Positions 42,666 to 54,647 of a stretch of 64,000 bases of DNA are shown piece after piece. Location: assembly GCF_019059575.1 (NCBI RefSeq), contig NW_024881595.1, forward strand, positions 434,001 to 498,000. Direction: 5' to 3'. The stretch comes from Amphibalanus amphitrite (taxonomy: Eukaryota > Arthropoda > Thecostraca > Balanomorpha > Balanidae). Below the pieces are notes generated by a model, which did not search any database, was not told the origin of the DNA, and saw nothing but the letters and a program-made list of their open reading frames with translations. Made by a program: the position numbers and the translations under genes. Every line of letters begins with the position of its first letter. Position 1 is the stretch's first letter.

Positions 42666-45600
42666 AGAGGGAGATGAGAAGGAACGAGAGGAAGAAGGTT
42701 GAGATGGCTGCATTGACCGGTATTTCCGACCATTGCCCAGTCAAATTTGTACCCCAACCTATCCGTTGACAGTTACCGCGAGTGGACATCGAACTGAATT
42801 CATTGCATGATAATTCTCTTTTGTCGTCTTTTTCTGTAAATAATTGTCGAGGGAAAAGGTGCAAGCATGGTTTTAGTTGCTGATATTTTTATTTTTGGCA
42901 TGCCCCTGGAATTTTGAACAAAACTTATCTACTTTCACAAGTCAATTTGATCTTGGTTTTACTATGGATAACAAATGCTCGCATAAAGAATATTTGTAAA
43001 TGAACTGTGAGCAACAGGCATCATGTATAAAGTGAAAATAATTAAAAAAAAAAAACACTGACAAAGAACTTGTATTCACTATTTCATAACATCTAACCCT
43101 TCTCTTGGTGACTGCTGATGTTCCCCGTACGGGCCCCACGCATTTACAACCACTCTGCGCTGTGGTTCCCCCGTACAACAGTCGGTGAAAGGTCATGACC
43201 GAGGTTGTGTCAGCGTTTGACGAGCATACAACTGCTACACGTCATGTTTAACCCCTCTACGGTTATATCTGCAGGTGGTGGTGACAGAACCATTGACTGT
43301 CCTGAACTTTACACAGCGCGATCACAATAGCATGGTTCTATTGCTGTCGTTTGTTTTGACGATTGGTCATATGACGTCAAGCCCCAATGGAAAGAGGCTC
43401 AAAACAGGAACATCGACTGCCGAATGTGTTTGATGACGTCACTTCCTGTGGCAATGATCATCACAATGCTGTCTAATTCTATATATGGACAGAAATGTCT
43501 GGAAGGCTCTCAGTACGCTGAGCCATTCACATATGCTCCCAGCATTTTTGCTTGCATATGCTCCTCAAATAGCAGCATTCTGGCACCAGTGGACCCATTT
43601 GGGCGTCAGTGTCCACGGCGCTGTGTGGAGAACGGCTGTGACTTACTGCGGGTGGTCCGTGTGCGCGTCAATGGCTCATGACGGCTGCAGCACGGAGGCA
43701 CCAGTCCACTGCGTCCGTTTTCGCACTAATTAGAACGTGATGATGCTAACTGCCCGCGCGGCCGGCATTAATTCCATTATCTGTGATCTGTGTGCCGTAC
43801 ATTCTTGTCAAACAAGCTGGTGTACACGCCGTTATCATTTGAAATGAGGGCTCAGTCGGCAATATTGCCGTTATCTATCATTCTGTTCACACTACCATTT
43901 CATGCTGAAAACTATGTCTTGTTCTGCTGTGCTGGGCTAACGGCATTCTAGGGCGAGGCAGACCTACTCATGGTGATTGGTTAATTGCCTAAATGGGTAG
44001 TTTTTGAATTTATGGAAGAGAAAGCAAATAATTTATCCATATTACACAGAAACTTGGTGAAATTCCACGTACGACCTAAATCAAAAATGTAAATACGGGT
44101 TTTATGTAAATATGGTTAATTGCTCCTGCATATTAATAGGACATTTTCAAAGGGTGACTTATCCACCATTGCATACATGTCATAATTACTTATCAACTTT
44201 TGCCAGCAACTTCTTATCCATTCTTTATTATTTTCTAATGCATATGGTGCCTCAATAGGTAAAAGCTTCTGTTGTTTCTTTGACAGAAGATTTGTTTTTC
44301 GAATATTCCTCTTTTTTACGTGAATAAGCTTTTCTAACGCAACAAATAATACCCCCCCCCCCCAAAAAAAAAATCGATTATGCTCCCTTTCGGTTAAGCT
44401 CTGCGAAATCTGAAAAAGAACTTGAGTGGCCGTTTTCATATTTGGAATAATATTTGTTTACTGCAACGAAATAACATAAATGAGTGATTTAATTTCCGGC
44501 ATCGCCCACTTCTTATTGTGGATCACATTTCAGAAATTTTCTGACCAGTGACAATGCCAATGCTGAAATATGTACTGCTGTTTTTTATGTTTCTATGATG
44601 GCCTAAGCCGCCTTAATACACCGGCACAAATATCATTTTAGGCATGTCAAAAAGAAATCCTGTCATTCCGCTGTCGAACGAAACTGTGCAGTGTCCATTT
44701 TACACGATTACCCAACTCTCAAAAGCGCACCTCATTGAACCCAAACGAAAGTCATTTAAGTTCTTGAAAGCCTATCCGCATGAGGATTATCTTATCGAGC
44801 TTGTTAATTGAACAAGAGTCCTTATTTTGGGAATACAAAAAAAAAAAAGTATCAGAGCGGATGTATCAAAACTCAAAATGAACCTCAACATGAAACAAAG
44901 CACCTCGCATAACTTCTTCCACAGCAACATTTTGTGGCTGTTTGGCATCGCATCCCCTTTTTGCTATTGTACTAAACGTGAGCCAGCTCTGAAACTGTCA
45001 AAACACCAGTTCCCCAAAGAAAGCTAAGCTGCCTGTAACAATATGTACACTTCCGTTTATAGACAGTCGCAGCATTTGCATACCAGTGTCCGTCCCCCTA
45101 GCCTACAGTGGGCGCCCTGTTTGTGCCATTTGTACCACATTACTGGCGCAGCGGGGGCGAATTCCGGCGAGTCTCCGTAACCATGACTACACAACCCCCT
45201 CCCGATCACCATTCATGGGACACTCCATTGCGAGTGGCGGAGGCCGTCCTCCATTGAAAACAGCCGCCGCTCTCCCCGTGTTCGGCCGCCGTTCCCGGTC
45301 CGTCCACCAGCCGGCCTCGGCGGGCGGCCGCTTCTCCCACTGCGCCCGGCAGCGACATTTTTACACGGCTATCTTGTGTGGGATCGCGGCGCGATTTCGC
45401 GGTGATCCGTCCGTCGGGCCGGCCGGGCATGAGAACGTTGGTTTACCACCGCTGTGCGCCGAGGGGGGTCGCGCGCCGGGCTGGCCGCACTGGGTCGGCA
45501 CTGGGGACGGCAGGAGCGGCGGTATAGGGGCGGGAGCAGCTGGACGCAGGGGCGACAAGAGAAGAGCGGCAGGGACGACAGTGGCGACACAAAGTAGCAG

Positions 45601-46320
45601 AAATGGATAGCAGAAGCTGACAAGCAGGACCAGCTCTCTGCATCTGGTGTCGCCCTAGTCTGTGACATGAGCATGCTCCTGAACCGCGGGATCGGCCGCC
45701 CACTTGAGGAGCGACGGCGGCAGTGGCGGCGGTCACAGGCCCTGGCTGAGCGAGGCTCTGTGCGTGCCCCAGTATCGATCACCTCCTACTGCCACCGCTG
45801 ACGTGCCGACACTGCACGCCGTGTTCTCTCCAAACAGAGAAACGACAACTTTGTCATGCTGAGCCGGGCGACCAATATTGGTGCGCAAACAGACTGACAG
45901 ACAGAGCGCCTCACTGCAGATCATGGACTCGGGGTCCTGGTCCCACTACTGGTGACAGGATACCGCATGTTTGGAATATTAAGACTAGCTCCACGTTTTA
46001 ATCAGCTGATTTAGTCTAAGCTGAATGGTCTAACACCGCTTCACGGGGCTTCTTCAGCGGTTCGTTGTTTTGTCTTTACCCCGTCGAGCCATCAGCAGCG
46101 CTCGGCGCCCCAACTTGGGAGCTGATGTGAGATGTCTGTGACTGGCGGAGCCGCGCCCCAACTCGGGAGCTGTAGTCTGTCCGGTGACCAGTGGGGGTCC
46201 GGAGCCTCCCGCCCCTCGACGGCCGGTCTGCGGTTAGACCTTTTTGTCCGGCCTGGGAAAGAAGTGGCCCTCCACCTGGGCTCTGTCGGACCTGGAGCCC
46301 AGCGCAGCAGCTCTCGGCAG

Positions 46321-46378
46321 CTGCTGGTGCTGACTGCTGGTGGTGCTGGTGCTGACTGCTGGTGGTGCTGGTGCTGAT
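46321..46378. repeat. 22-bp tandem repeat
   Basis: CTGACTGCTGGTGGTGCTGG-type units repeat about two and a half times. Confidence 0.8.
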
Positions 46379-48044
46379 ACCACCGGGGGAGCGATGGCAA
46401 AAATGGACACGACTTCAGAGTGTGGTCCGCGGACACTGAAGGACTCGGTCTAGCGGGTCGGCTGATGGTCAAATCGTGATCTGAAGCTGTAATTAAACAG
46501 CTTTCTGCACCTGGCAACCCGGATATAGAGCTTCGCCGTTTTACAGTGGCTGGTTGCGCTATGAATGGACGCAGGAACCGGCCTGGTTCTCCGTTCCACA
46601 ACTTGTTTTCATAATACGGAACATATTCTTGTTCCCTCGCCGTTCTGCGAGTTGTGTTTGACGCAGGCAACAACAGGCGTGACATCCATTTGACGTCTGT
46701 AAGCGCGCGGCCGTGGTAAAGTCACGTCGTTCCCTCTATGGTATAGCGCTGACAGTGTGTTTCAACACTGACAGCCACACTTTGCGGTGTCAGCGCGACA
46801 TTTTGATCGGCCCTTGTTTTGATCGGTCGCCGCCGCCACTAAACGGATCGACAGTGCCACAATCAAACTGTTCTCATTTCGACATCGGAGCGACAAAAAC
46901 AGCGCACGGCGCGACGCGCGGCGATCGATGCGCACCGCGCCACGTTCGCCGTCGGACGTGCCGCCGCGCCAGGATGGCCGCTGACCGCCGGCCGTCCGGC
47001 GCGGCGCAAAAGTCGCGTCGCGCCACAGACGCCGCCACCGCAGCTTTTTGTGCGGACAGGAATGTGGCGCACGTGAAGCGCCACAATGGTGTCCGCACGG
47101 GACGCGTGCGGCGTCCGCGGCGTGTCTCGCAATGTGGCGCACGACAGACGGCGTCTGGCGCACCGCCCATCCGTCCGTCGGCGCTGCTGCCAGTCAAGTC
47201 GGCTCCCTCAGTTCTCTTTCTGGGTGGCGGAGCGGCGCCGGCGGCGACCACTCATGATTCCTAACAGGCTGCTAACCTGCACCTGGCGCCCGTTCGGAGA
47301 GCCGGCCGCTCTGGGGCCGAGGTGATGGCTCGCGGAATTTGCCGCATTCCGGCGGTGGGTGAGTGTGGGGCGCACGGCCGGCCTCCCCCCCCCCCCCCCC
47401 CGGGGCTCGTCAGGTGCCCGCACCGGCCGTTCCCACAGGGGAACAGCCGATCGCCGCCATTTTGGCCTCTTACCCGGCCGCAGTGAGATGCAAACTGGTG
47501 TTGATGGTGGGGCGTTTAGCTCATCTGTTGGCCGCAGAGCCGTCCCGTTAATTTTGTTCCTCATTTTTCACCTGCTCCGTGCCCACCGGTTAGCGTGAAA
47601 AGGTGTTACTCACCCGGCCCCACGCCGTGCTCGGTCCTCATTTCATCCCAGCGAGGTCTGCTATTTTCACACGTTGAGTTCAATACTGGCTGTCTTATGA
47701 GATTTAACTATTTTTCATTTCCTCTAGCCTGTCAATTTTTGCGTAAAGCTTGCCTGATTTTAGACTGTCTCTACTCTATTTCCCAACCTCCCCAATCCCC
47801 ATCCATTCCTCTTCTCCCTGTGACTGTGTGACCGTCTGCTGGCGAGCCCGGTGACCTGACCTGACCCGCGCGCGGTGGTCGCCGGCGCGGCTGATAGCCT
47901 GTTTGTCGGTAATCACGGCACAGCCGCGGCCTCTCGGCCGCCCTGTGTGGCTCACCGGTCGCTCGGCGCCGTGCCCGACACGGCCCAGTCATTTTTCACC
48001 CGCGGCTGGCCGGCTCATCTCAGGCTCGCTAATGTCGGACGGCG

Positions 48045-48059
48045 CCTTTGATGTGCCGC
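48045..48059 (+). promoter_or_regulatory. TCF-type site with adjacent GC-rich helper-like element, copy 1
   Basis: CCTTTGATGTGCCGC contains CCTTTGAT, the TCF/LEF core, followed at two bases by GCCGC. In flies TCF uses a C-clamp to read a GCCGCC-type helper near the core. The block is set in AT-rich factor-type motifs (CATTACATCAATTAATAAG near 48101). Confidence 0.35.
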
Positions 48060-48976
48060 GCCGAGGTTTTGCGATGATAAGCCATGATTTCATTTACACA
48101 TTACATCAATTAATAAGAGTCGGTCATGTTTCAGAAATTAGATACGACACACTGGCAAAAAGGCGTTGCGCGAGAGAATGCGCCCGCGCGGTGGGTAATT
48201 GATACAAAGGTGGCCCCCGGCGGTGCCGCGGGGACACGCGAGAGGCGTGTTGCACCGCGCTGCACGAAACTCGAGCGGGGGTGTAGCGGCTGGGCAAGCT
48301 CCAACGGGGGCGTCAGCGGTGTCCGGTGAGCTGTTCTTTCCCCGCTCTGTGGTGAGCCGACCCCGTGAGCTGGCCCCTTCCGATCACAGAATCAATTTAC
48401 GGACCCAGTGCTCGGTGGGACATCTCGTCTTTCCCTACTCTTAGATTTATCCAGTAGCGCTGACTCGTCTCAATGATTCATTCTCACCAACTGAGTCTTT
48501 GTGTCGAAGGCTTCATCAGTGTCACACCCAGCCAAACTCGCGCCCCCGACACCGGAGCTGACACCCAACCGGTATAGATCGCTCGACCTTACTGTGTTTG
48601 TCGACTCAATTGAAATGGGGCCGATCACGGATGGGAAAACAGGATCAGCCCTGCCATCGATACGACCACCAGTGAGCTGTTACTCGCGGCAAGTCTGAAA
48701 CGCGGCACGTTAGATTGATTTCCAGGCAGCTAAGTGATCTCATTGCAAGCTCGGAAACTGATATGGTTGTTCTTTTCACTGGCGACAAACACCCTTTTTC
48801 AGCTTCGCTTACGACAAGCTGCACGTTTTATACGACCTAGGTTTTTTCCAGTATTTTTTTGTGTCTAGTTGGGTTGTAACTCGGAAAAAAATTGTAATTT
48901 TTTGTTAGCTTGATTCTATTTGACACGTACGCTGAGATTTGATCACGATTTTATTTTTTAAACCAGTACGGACCAA

Positions 48977-49325
48977 TTTTTTTTTTTATAAATTTAGTCC
49001 GAACCTTTTTGATGGGAAGGATTCACAAGGACAGAGCCATCGCTAAGCGAAGCTTGTTGCGATGACCCTGCCCTCTACCCTCCGATCGCGCAATTCCGAT
49101 TCTATGGCAGAATTTAGAGTCCAAAGTTTAACGTGCGCACAAAGCCGCGCACGGCCGGTCCCCTCGCTGACTTCGCCTGGCTACGGCCTGCCACCAACCG
49201 CAACCATACCTGTCAGGAGGCCCATAAATGTCGAGCGCCCGTCGCGCTTCGAACCCGGACTGTCATAACCGGGAACGCGTGCTCTCACCACGCGGAGCCC
49301 AGCGCTCTAACCAACTGAGCTACGA
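48977..49325 (-). mobile_element. tRNA-derived SINE
   Basis: On the minus strand a tRNA-like head starts at about 49325 with box A TAGCTCAGTTGG (49311-49322) and a box B-like GGTTCGAAGCG (49245-49255). The T stem does not pair and the A-to-B distance (55 nt) is too long for a tRNA gene, so this is not a functional tRNA. A non-tRNA body follows and ends in an A-run of 11 (48977-48987). GACCAAT occurs at 48971-48977 and 49326-49332 and may be the target duplication. Without other copies the family is unknown. Confidence 0.45.
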
Positions 49326-49946
49326 GACCAATCACTGGACGCGTTCGTTAATTATGTCAGTCACGTCAGCAGCGTGGTCTGATGGCTCCGTGAGTGTCGA
49401 ACAGCGCGAGGAGGTGAGAGCCACGTCAGTTGGCTGCGGTCTGATCGCTCTTACTGCGGACTGGATGATAAAGGTCAGAAAATTGTGGGACCCGACCCTT
49501 CTCGCCATTTTTTACCGAGTTGACATACTCTGCACGCTAGTTTTAACAGCATGTCCGGGAAATTCATTAGAAACGTTCATTGAATATTAACGTGAACTTA
49601 ACTGATGATAATTGGTTGTCATGAGGTTCCGTGAATAACTGAATAGTTACAGCCTTGTAGCGGGAACATAAAGCTGTTACATGATTTGGTCGGCTCTTTT
49701 GATACAGCGAACTACATACGAAAACCTAGCCATATTTGTGCGTCCCAGTTTAGAAGACGACCGTTTTAGTGTACATATAGTTTCACTTTCAACTACGCGT
49801 CATATAAGTACTGCGTAGTGCGTAGGTACGGCACTGGATAACATGCTCTGTTCCAGCGTGACCAGCGCTGGGTCACATTTTGCGACGTCCGGTCACCGCT
49901 CGGGTCAGCGGGTCAGCGACTGGGCGCCGCTGAGAGCCGCCGCCTG

Positions 49947-49961
49947 CCTTTGATGTGCCGC
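49947..49961 (+). promoter_or_regulatory. TCF-type site with adjacent GC-rich helper-like element, copy 2
   Basis: The same 15-mer CCTTTGATGTGCCGC as at 48045 is followed by CCGG, giving GCCGCCC, closer to the fly helper consensus. The surrounding sequence is otherwise not a copy of the first site. Confidence 0.35.
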
Positions 49962-51985
49962 CCGGCGCGGCGGTGTCCGGTCTCTGAGCAACATCCCGCG
50001 GTCTCGCAGGAATGCTGACCGCAGGGGCGGCTGCAGAAACGTCATCACCGGCCCCATCACCGTCATCACCATCAAAATCACCATCACTGGCGGCGGCATT
50101 AGGCATTAGCAGCAGCAGCGGCAGCGGTGGTCTGGCCGCCGCCCTCCCTCCGCCTGCCCTCGGGGCAGGGCGGTGCCCTTTGAGCAGCATCACCAGAGCT
50201 GGGCTGTCTCTGCCAGCGGCGCGGGGTCACGGCGGGATCTGACCCCAACTCCGGGTCACGTGACTCTCCGGGTGACGAAAGGCACCACTAAATCTTGCAT
50301 TAAATTCAATTACGGCTCAAATTAGGATGAAGTGTGGGATCCAGAAAATTCATGTCCATGTTTAATTGGCTGTAAAACTGCATGTCGCTGTTGTTCATTG
50401 GTTAGGACTATTTTTCTTCTATTCAGGGCGTAAAAATAAGATGCTATTTGGAACAACGCTGTCGGTCTAAACAATGCGTACAAATAAGCTACACAACATG
50501 CAAGGTGGTATATAATAACCCAACCATTTTGCATGTAATTAGTTATGTAAAATAGCTGTTTGTGCTTCACAGTGGTAATCATCACCAAGCACTTGTGAAG
50601 TATTTTTTTTTGTGCACTTATAGAAAATACCTCTTGGGAAAGCTCCGTCGCCATTTCTGTCTCATGACGTGCTCTATTTTCCGTCCCTCTTCCTTCCTCC
50701 CCACTCTCGCCGATGTCGTCTGACAAACAGGTGCAGTGCAGGTCTGATCAAGGCCGTATAAGGTCTGATCTGATCCGCTTTTGTGTGCCGGACATCAGCC
50801 AGCGGCCGTTCGGTGTCCGTAATGGCAGTGGACCTCACTGACCGGCGATCGGAAGGGGATCAGCCGATCAGCCGCCTCACACTGCTCTCCGAGCTTACCT
50901 CACAGCGGGCAACTCACCTTCTCACCTCTCACCTCCCCCTCCCCACTCCCGTCGTCCATGGGGCCAGTTCCGGCCGACCCGGCCCCGCGGTCAGCCCGGC
51001 CGACGCCCTCGCACGTGCCCCAATATCGGGCTTTTTATCGCGCTCGCCTCACCGCGATCGGCGCATTTCTTCGTCAGCTCGCACAATGAAAACGTCAAAA
51101 TATTTTTTACCGTCATCCACGTGCGCATTGAGAGAGCGGCACCGGCGTCCGGCGGCCCTCAGAAGAAAGCACGTGCCGACGGGGGCGGCCCGCGCAGGGC
51201 GGGACCCGCTCCTGATTTCGGCCAAATGGCCCCAGATTAGCGCGGAGCGCCGCAGAAGGCGAGCGGGCTTACCGCTGGCTGGTCGGGTGGGGAGGCACGT
51301 GTTTTGTACCGGGGATCGAGGGATAGTGATGGGGACCGTGTGGTGCGAATTATGAATGCGGGGCTGTGGTAGATACTAGATGTAGGGCAGGTCAGAAAAA
51401 AAATACTGCCTCTGAGGCAGATGACATTCTGGACAGTGGACAAGGATATAGCTCTCTGGGTGCCAGAAGATCTGGAAAATCTGTCAGAGTTCTAATGCCG
51501 GCTGGAAATCCCCAGATAGCTACAGCGTCGACATTCAAAAATGGATGTGTTAGAAGCCAGTGAAGGGTAAGATGACCAGGGCCCGACATGTAAATTCAGA
51601 TGCAGCAGCTAACAAAGGACATTAGGATTTGGCTAAAACGGATTGTCATGAATTGTTGTAATATAATGCTGAGCTTGAATGACATCTGCATGAGCTTTGC
51701 TCTGTCGTCAAGCTAAGAAGTCATCTAGATGTGGAAAAATGAATGGGAGATTTGGTAGATTGTGCTTTGTCATCACGAATTTTATGTTCCCTACATCTGC
51801 CACAGAAGCTAGAATGACGTCATTATTTAAAATGCAGCATATCACACTTCCCATTATTGATGACAAGAGCTTCAAAAAACATTCATCCGTTCGCCTATCT
51901 CGAAGTCTTTATTTTCCCTCCGCACCTTCCTGCTCTTTGAAGCCGCTTGTCGCACCTCCCTGACCAGCTTCCCCTCCGTTTTCAG

Positions 51986-52268
51986 TGAAGGCGATGGAGG
52001 CGGTGCGCGTCTCGGAAGGTGAGGAGGAAGAGCGTGAGATCGACGTCGAGGAGCTGCCCGAGGCGGCCGCCATGGACGACTCGGCGTCCCGCGGCTCGAC
52101 GCCCTGCTCAGAGCCGTCCGACAGCCCGCAGAAGCCGGCCAAGAAGGGTGTCCGCGAGACCAGCAACTGCGAGGAGCTGAGGGACGTCCACTGCCAGCTG
52201 GAGGCCAAGGAGCTCTGGGACAAGTTCTTCGAGCTCGGCACGGAGATGATTATTACCAAGACTGGGCG
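51986..52268 (+). CDS. Tbx20/mid-like: Tbx20-family T-box gene, exon 2 (start of the T-box)
   Basis: The exon lies between TTTTCAG (ending 51985) and CG/GTGAGT (donor at 52269). It adds an acidic Glu-rich stretch, a Ser/Pro linker, then the T-box N-terminus, with ELWDKFFELGTEMIITK near 52209. Tbx20, midline and H15 share Lys-Glu-Leu-Trp-Asp-Lys-Phe-His-Glu-Leu-Gly and Thr-Glu-Met-Ile-Ile-Thr-Lys; here Phe replaces the usual His. Tbx1, Tbx2/3 and Tbx15/18/22 differ at several of these positions. The exon ends two bases into an Arg codon, at the Gly-Arg/Arg-Met-Phe-Pro boundary typical of T-box genes. An in-frame ATG at 51993 could serve an alternative transcript. Confidence 0.92.
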
Positions 52269-53672
52269 GTGAGTACCCGTGATCTGGTGGTGGTGCCCTG
52301 AGTGATGGGTGGGATGAGAGTTTGGTTAACGTAAAATGCAGGGTGATGATTGCCGGGGAATGGGAGTGAAGTTTTGTCATCATCCACTTATCGACAGCAA
52401 CAGATATGTACACCCGCTGCGATACACACTCGATTGCACATTTCCCACACGCTTGCGCCCCTTACTGTTCATTAATCACCCCTGGTCCATCTCATCACCA
52501 GCTTGTTACAACTCTCCCGCATCCACTCCCCACTCGTCGGTCCGCTCCGTCCCCCGTCAAACGCGGCGTGTCGCTTCCAGTTGGCCGGCGCCGTGCAGAT
52601 GAAATCAGGTACCATTGACTGGCCGTCACAGCTGTATTGTGTGCCGGCAACTGCCGCGCGGACGGCACGCGCCTGACACAATGACGCGACTGACTGCTGG
52701 GAGGTCGGGCGGACCCGGGGGTGATCCACTCCCCAGTCGTACTCTCCCGGGGATGGTGGGGATCGCTCCCCTCCCCCGGGACACGCCAGGGTATCGGGTG
52801 TGGGCGGAAACAGTGGCGAGTCAAAGTCGGCGGCGCTGGGAAAATGTTTTGCTGGTGTTTCAATGGATAAGAACTGGCGTTTGATCCGTATTTGTGGATT
52901 TAAAAAAATCGACGACTCGTATTGGCGCAGTCTTTTCTGGCTGACATTGCTATTCTTCGTCAACTGAGCATTACATGTTTATTTTTAAACGTTCCTAAAC
53001 CTACTTTAAGCATCCCTCCCCAGTTCTGTTTCTGTCTTGTGTAGGTTTGCCTTTTCCCAGCGTTCTCTCCTTCATCCCGCTGTACGGTGGTACGGCTTCG
53101 TCCTTTTCACACCGCTTCTCTGTCCCTCGGCTCCTGTCATCCCTCCCCACTCACAGCAGTTACTCTGATTCGCACGCCGCTCAGTTGGTCCCTCGGCCGG
53201 TGTCGGTGTCAGCGGGGCGGCTCACGCCACCCGCACCGGCTGCCTGGGGGCATTATACGCGGCCATCGCTCCCCCATTAGATGACAATCGCCCCGGACAA
53301 TCGGAACATTGCGAATAATCGACTGGGGTGCCGCCGCCGACGCGGTGCTGGCAGGTGTCGCGTCGGTTGCGACGTTCCGGAACGCTGGCCGCTTTGTGGG
53401 CCGTCGGCGCCGTAACGAGAGCGACGGCACCGACAGATGGCTCGGGATTGGACTGGGACGGGGCGACGACGGCGACGGGAGGCGGTGGCAATCGGTGGCG
53501 AGTGGGGCTGTGGAGTGTTGGGTGCGGACTGTGGAGTTCGGATAAAGTCTAGAGGGGACGGAGGAGCTGGTACGACGTCTATGAGACAGTCATGACTAAG
53601 CCAGATTTCAATCAGTGATGCATCGCTCTTGGTACATCTGTCTGTCCACCCGTTCACCGTTCGTCCGTCCTC

Positions 53673-53728
53673 CAGTCAGTCAGTCAGTCAGTCAGTCACT
53701 CAGTCAGTCCGTCAGTCCGTCAGTCAGT
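53673..53728. repeat. (CAGT)n microsatellite
   Basis: About fourteen CAGT units with three variant units (CACT, CCGT). Confidence 0.9.
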
Positions 53729-54624
53729 TGGCGTCGAGTCTGGCGGTTGCCGCCCGCTGCAGTCACACTCGCTGCAGGGACATCCAGGTCCGGTCTGGCC
53801 CGGCCGGTCCCGCAGAGCCGCCCTGTGAGATCTCGTTAGTACGGTCCGCTGCGTTTGTTTGTTCTGCGGTGTGTAACGTAATCTAACGTTCACGTGTTTC
53901 AACGAAGCTCACGTCATTCATTTTTATTGCAGCAAAAATCGTTAACTCTAGATCCGTGTCAAAGCTACCGAAAATACATGCATGGAAGGTGAAGTGGCAA
54001 AAAATCAAACATTCTACATAGCTATATCTACATAATTTATCTCACAAGTGCAGTTCTCTCGGCACTATACTGCAATGCTCACAAACCGACCTTCTCCCTG
54101 CGCACTCCGCTTCCCCGCCGGGTGGTGCCGGGTTGTCTGGCGCGGCGGCGCAGCCGTGGGGTCCAGGTGTGGCCCGCTCAGCCGCCGGCTGTCATTCAGG
54201 CATCGTGTTCCGCGCCGTCGGATGCCGGCGGGCCGCGCGTGCAGCCGCCGCGCGTGCATCGTCCACCTGACCGGCTCCGTCCAGCCGTCTGGCAGAGCGC
54301 CGGAAACGCGCCACCCGCGCCGCCACCGCCGCCGCCGCGGCCGGCGCGCTCAATTCTCCGCACGGAGCAGGCAAGGTCTCTGTTTCGGCGTCGCGCCGGC
54401 TCCGTTTCGGTGGCGTTAGAGTGAGCGGCACGGCCTACAATGTTGGGCTCGGCTGCGGCTAGCCGGGTGGTCCCGTCGGCCTCCCAGCGCTGCTGCCGCC
54501 ACCGCTCTCTCTCCGATGATCGATCCCAGCTAACCCGGCCGCCGCGGCCACACTCTCAAACAGTTTACGGTGGCGCATTAGAGGCCTCTCGCGGACAGAA
54601 GGCCAGACATCAGCCGGCTGCAGT

Positions 54625-54647
54625 GGCGGGGGCGGGGGCGGGGGCGG
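54625..54647. repeat. GGGGGC repeat, possible G-quadruplex
   Basis: Same structure as at 28848-28871. A further copy lies at 55021-55041 within the same CpG-rich part of intron 2. Confidence 0.6.

Larger units (their letters stand above)
39131..51985 (+). other. Intron 1 of the T-box gene (12.9 kb)
   Basis: It begins GTGAGT and ends TTTTCAG. It contains no other convincing gene. CpG-rich islands lie at about 45240-45560, 46860-47260, 47850-48060, 48170-48310 and 50000-50240, mixed with AT-rich stretches. Repeats, candidate regulatory sites and a SINE inside it are listed separately. Confidence 0.8.

Noticed and set aside
42263-42864. Minus-strand frames rich in Phe/Ser/Leu that resemble a membrane protein
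   Set aside because: The hydrophobic part is only the complement of the AGAAAG/GA microsatellite.
45086-45610. 174-codon + frame in a CpG-rich part of intron 1
   Set aside because: Composition follows local GC bias, long frames exist on the opposite strand too, and no motif is recognisable.
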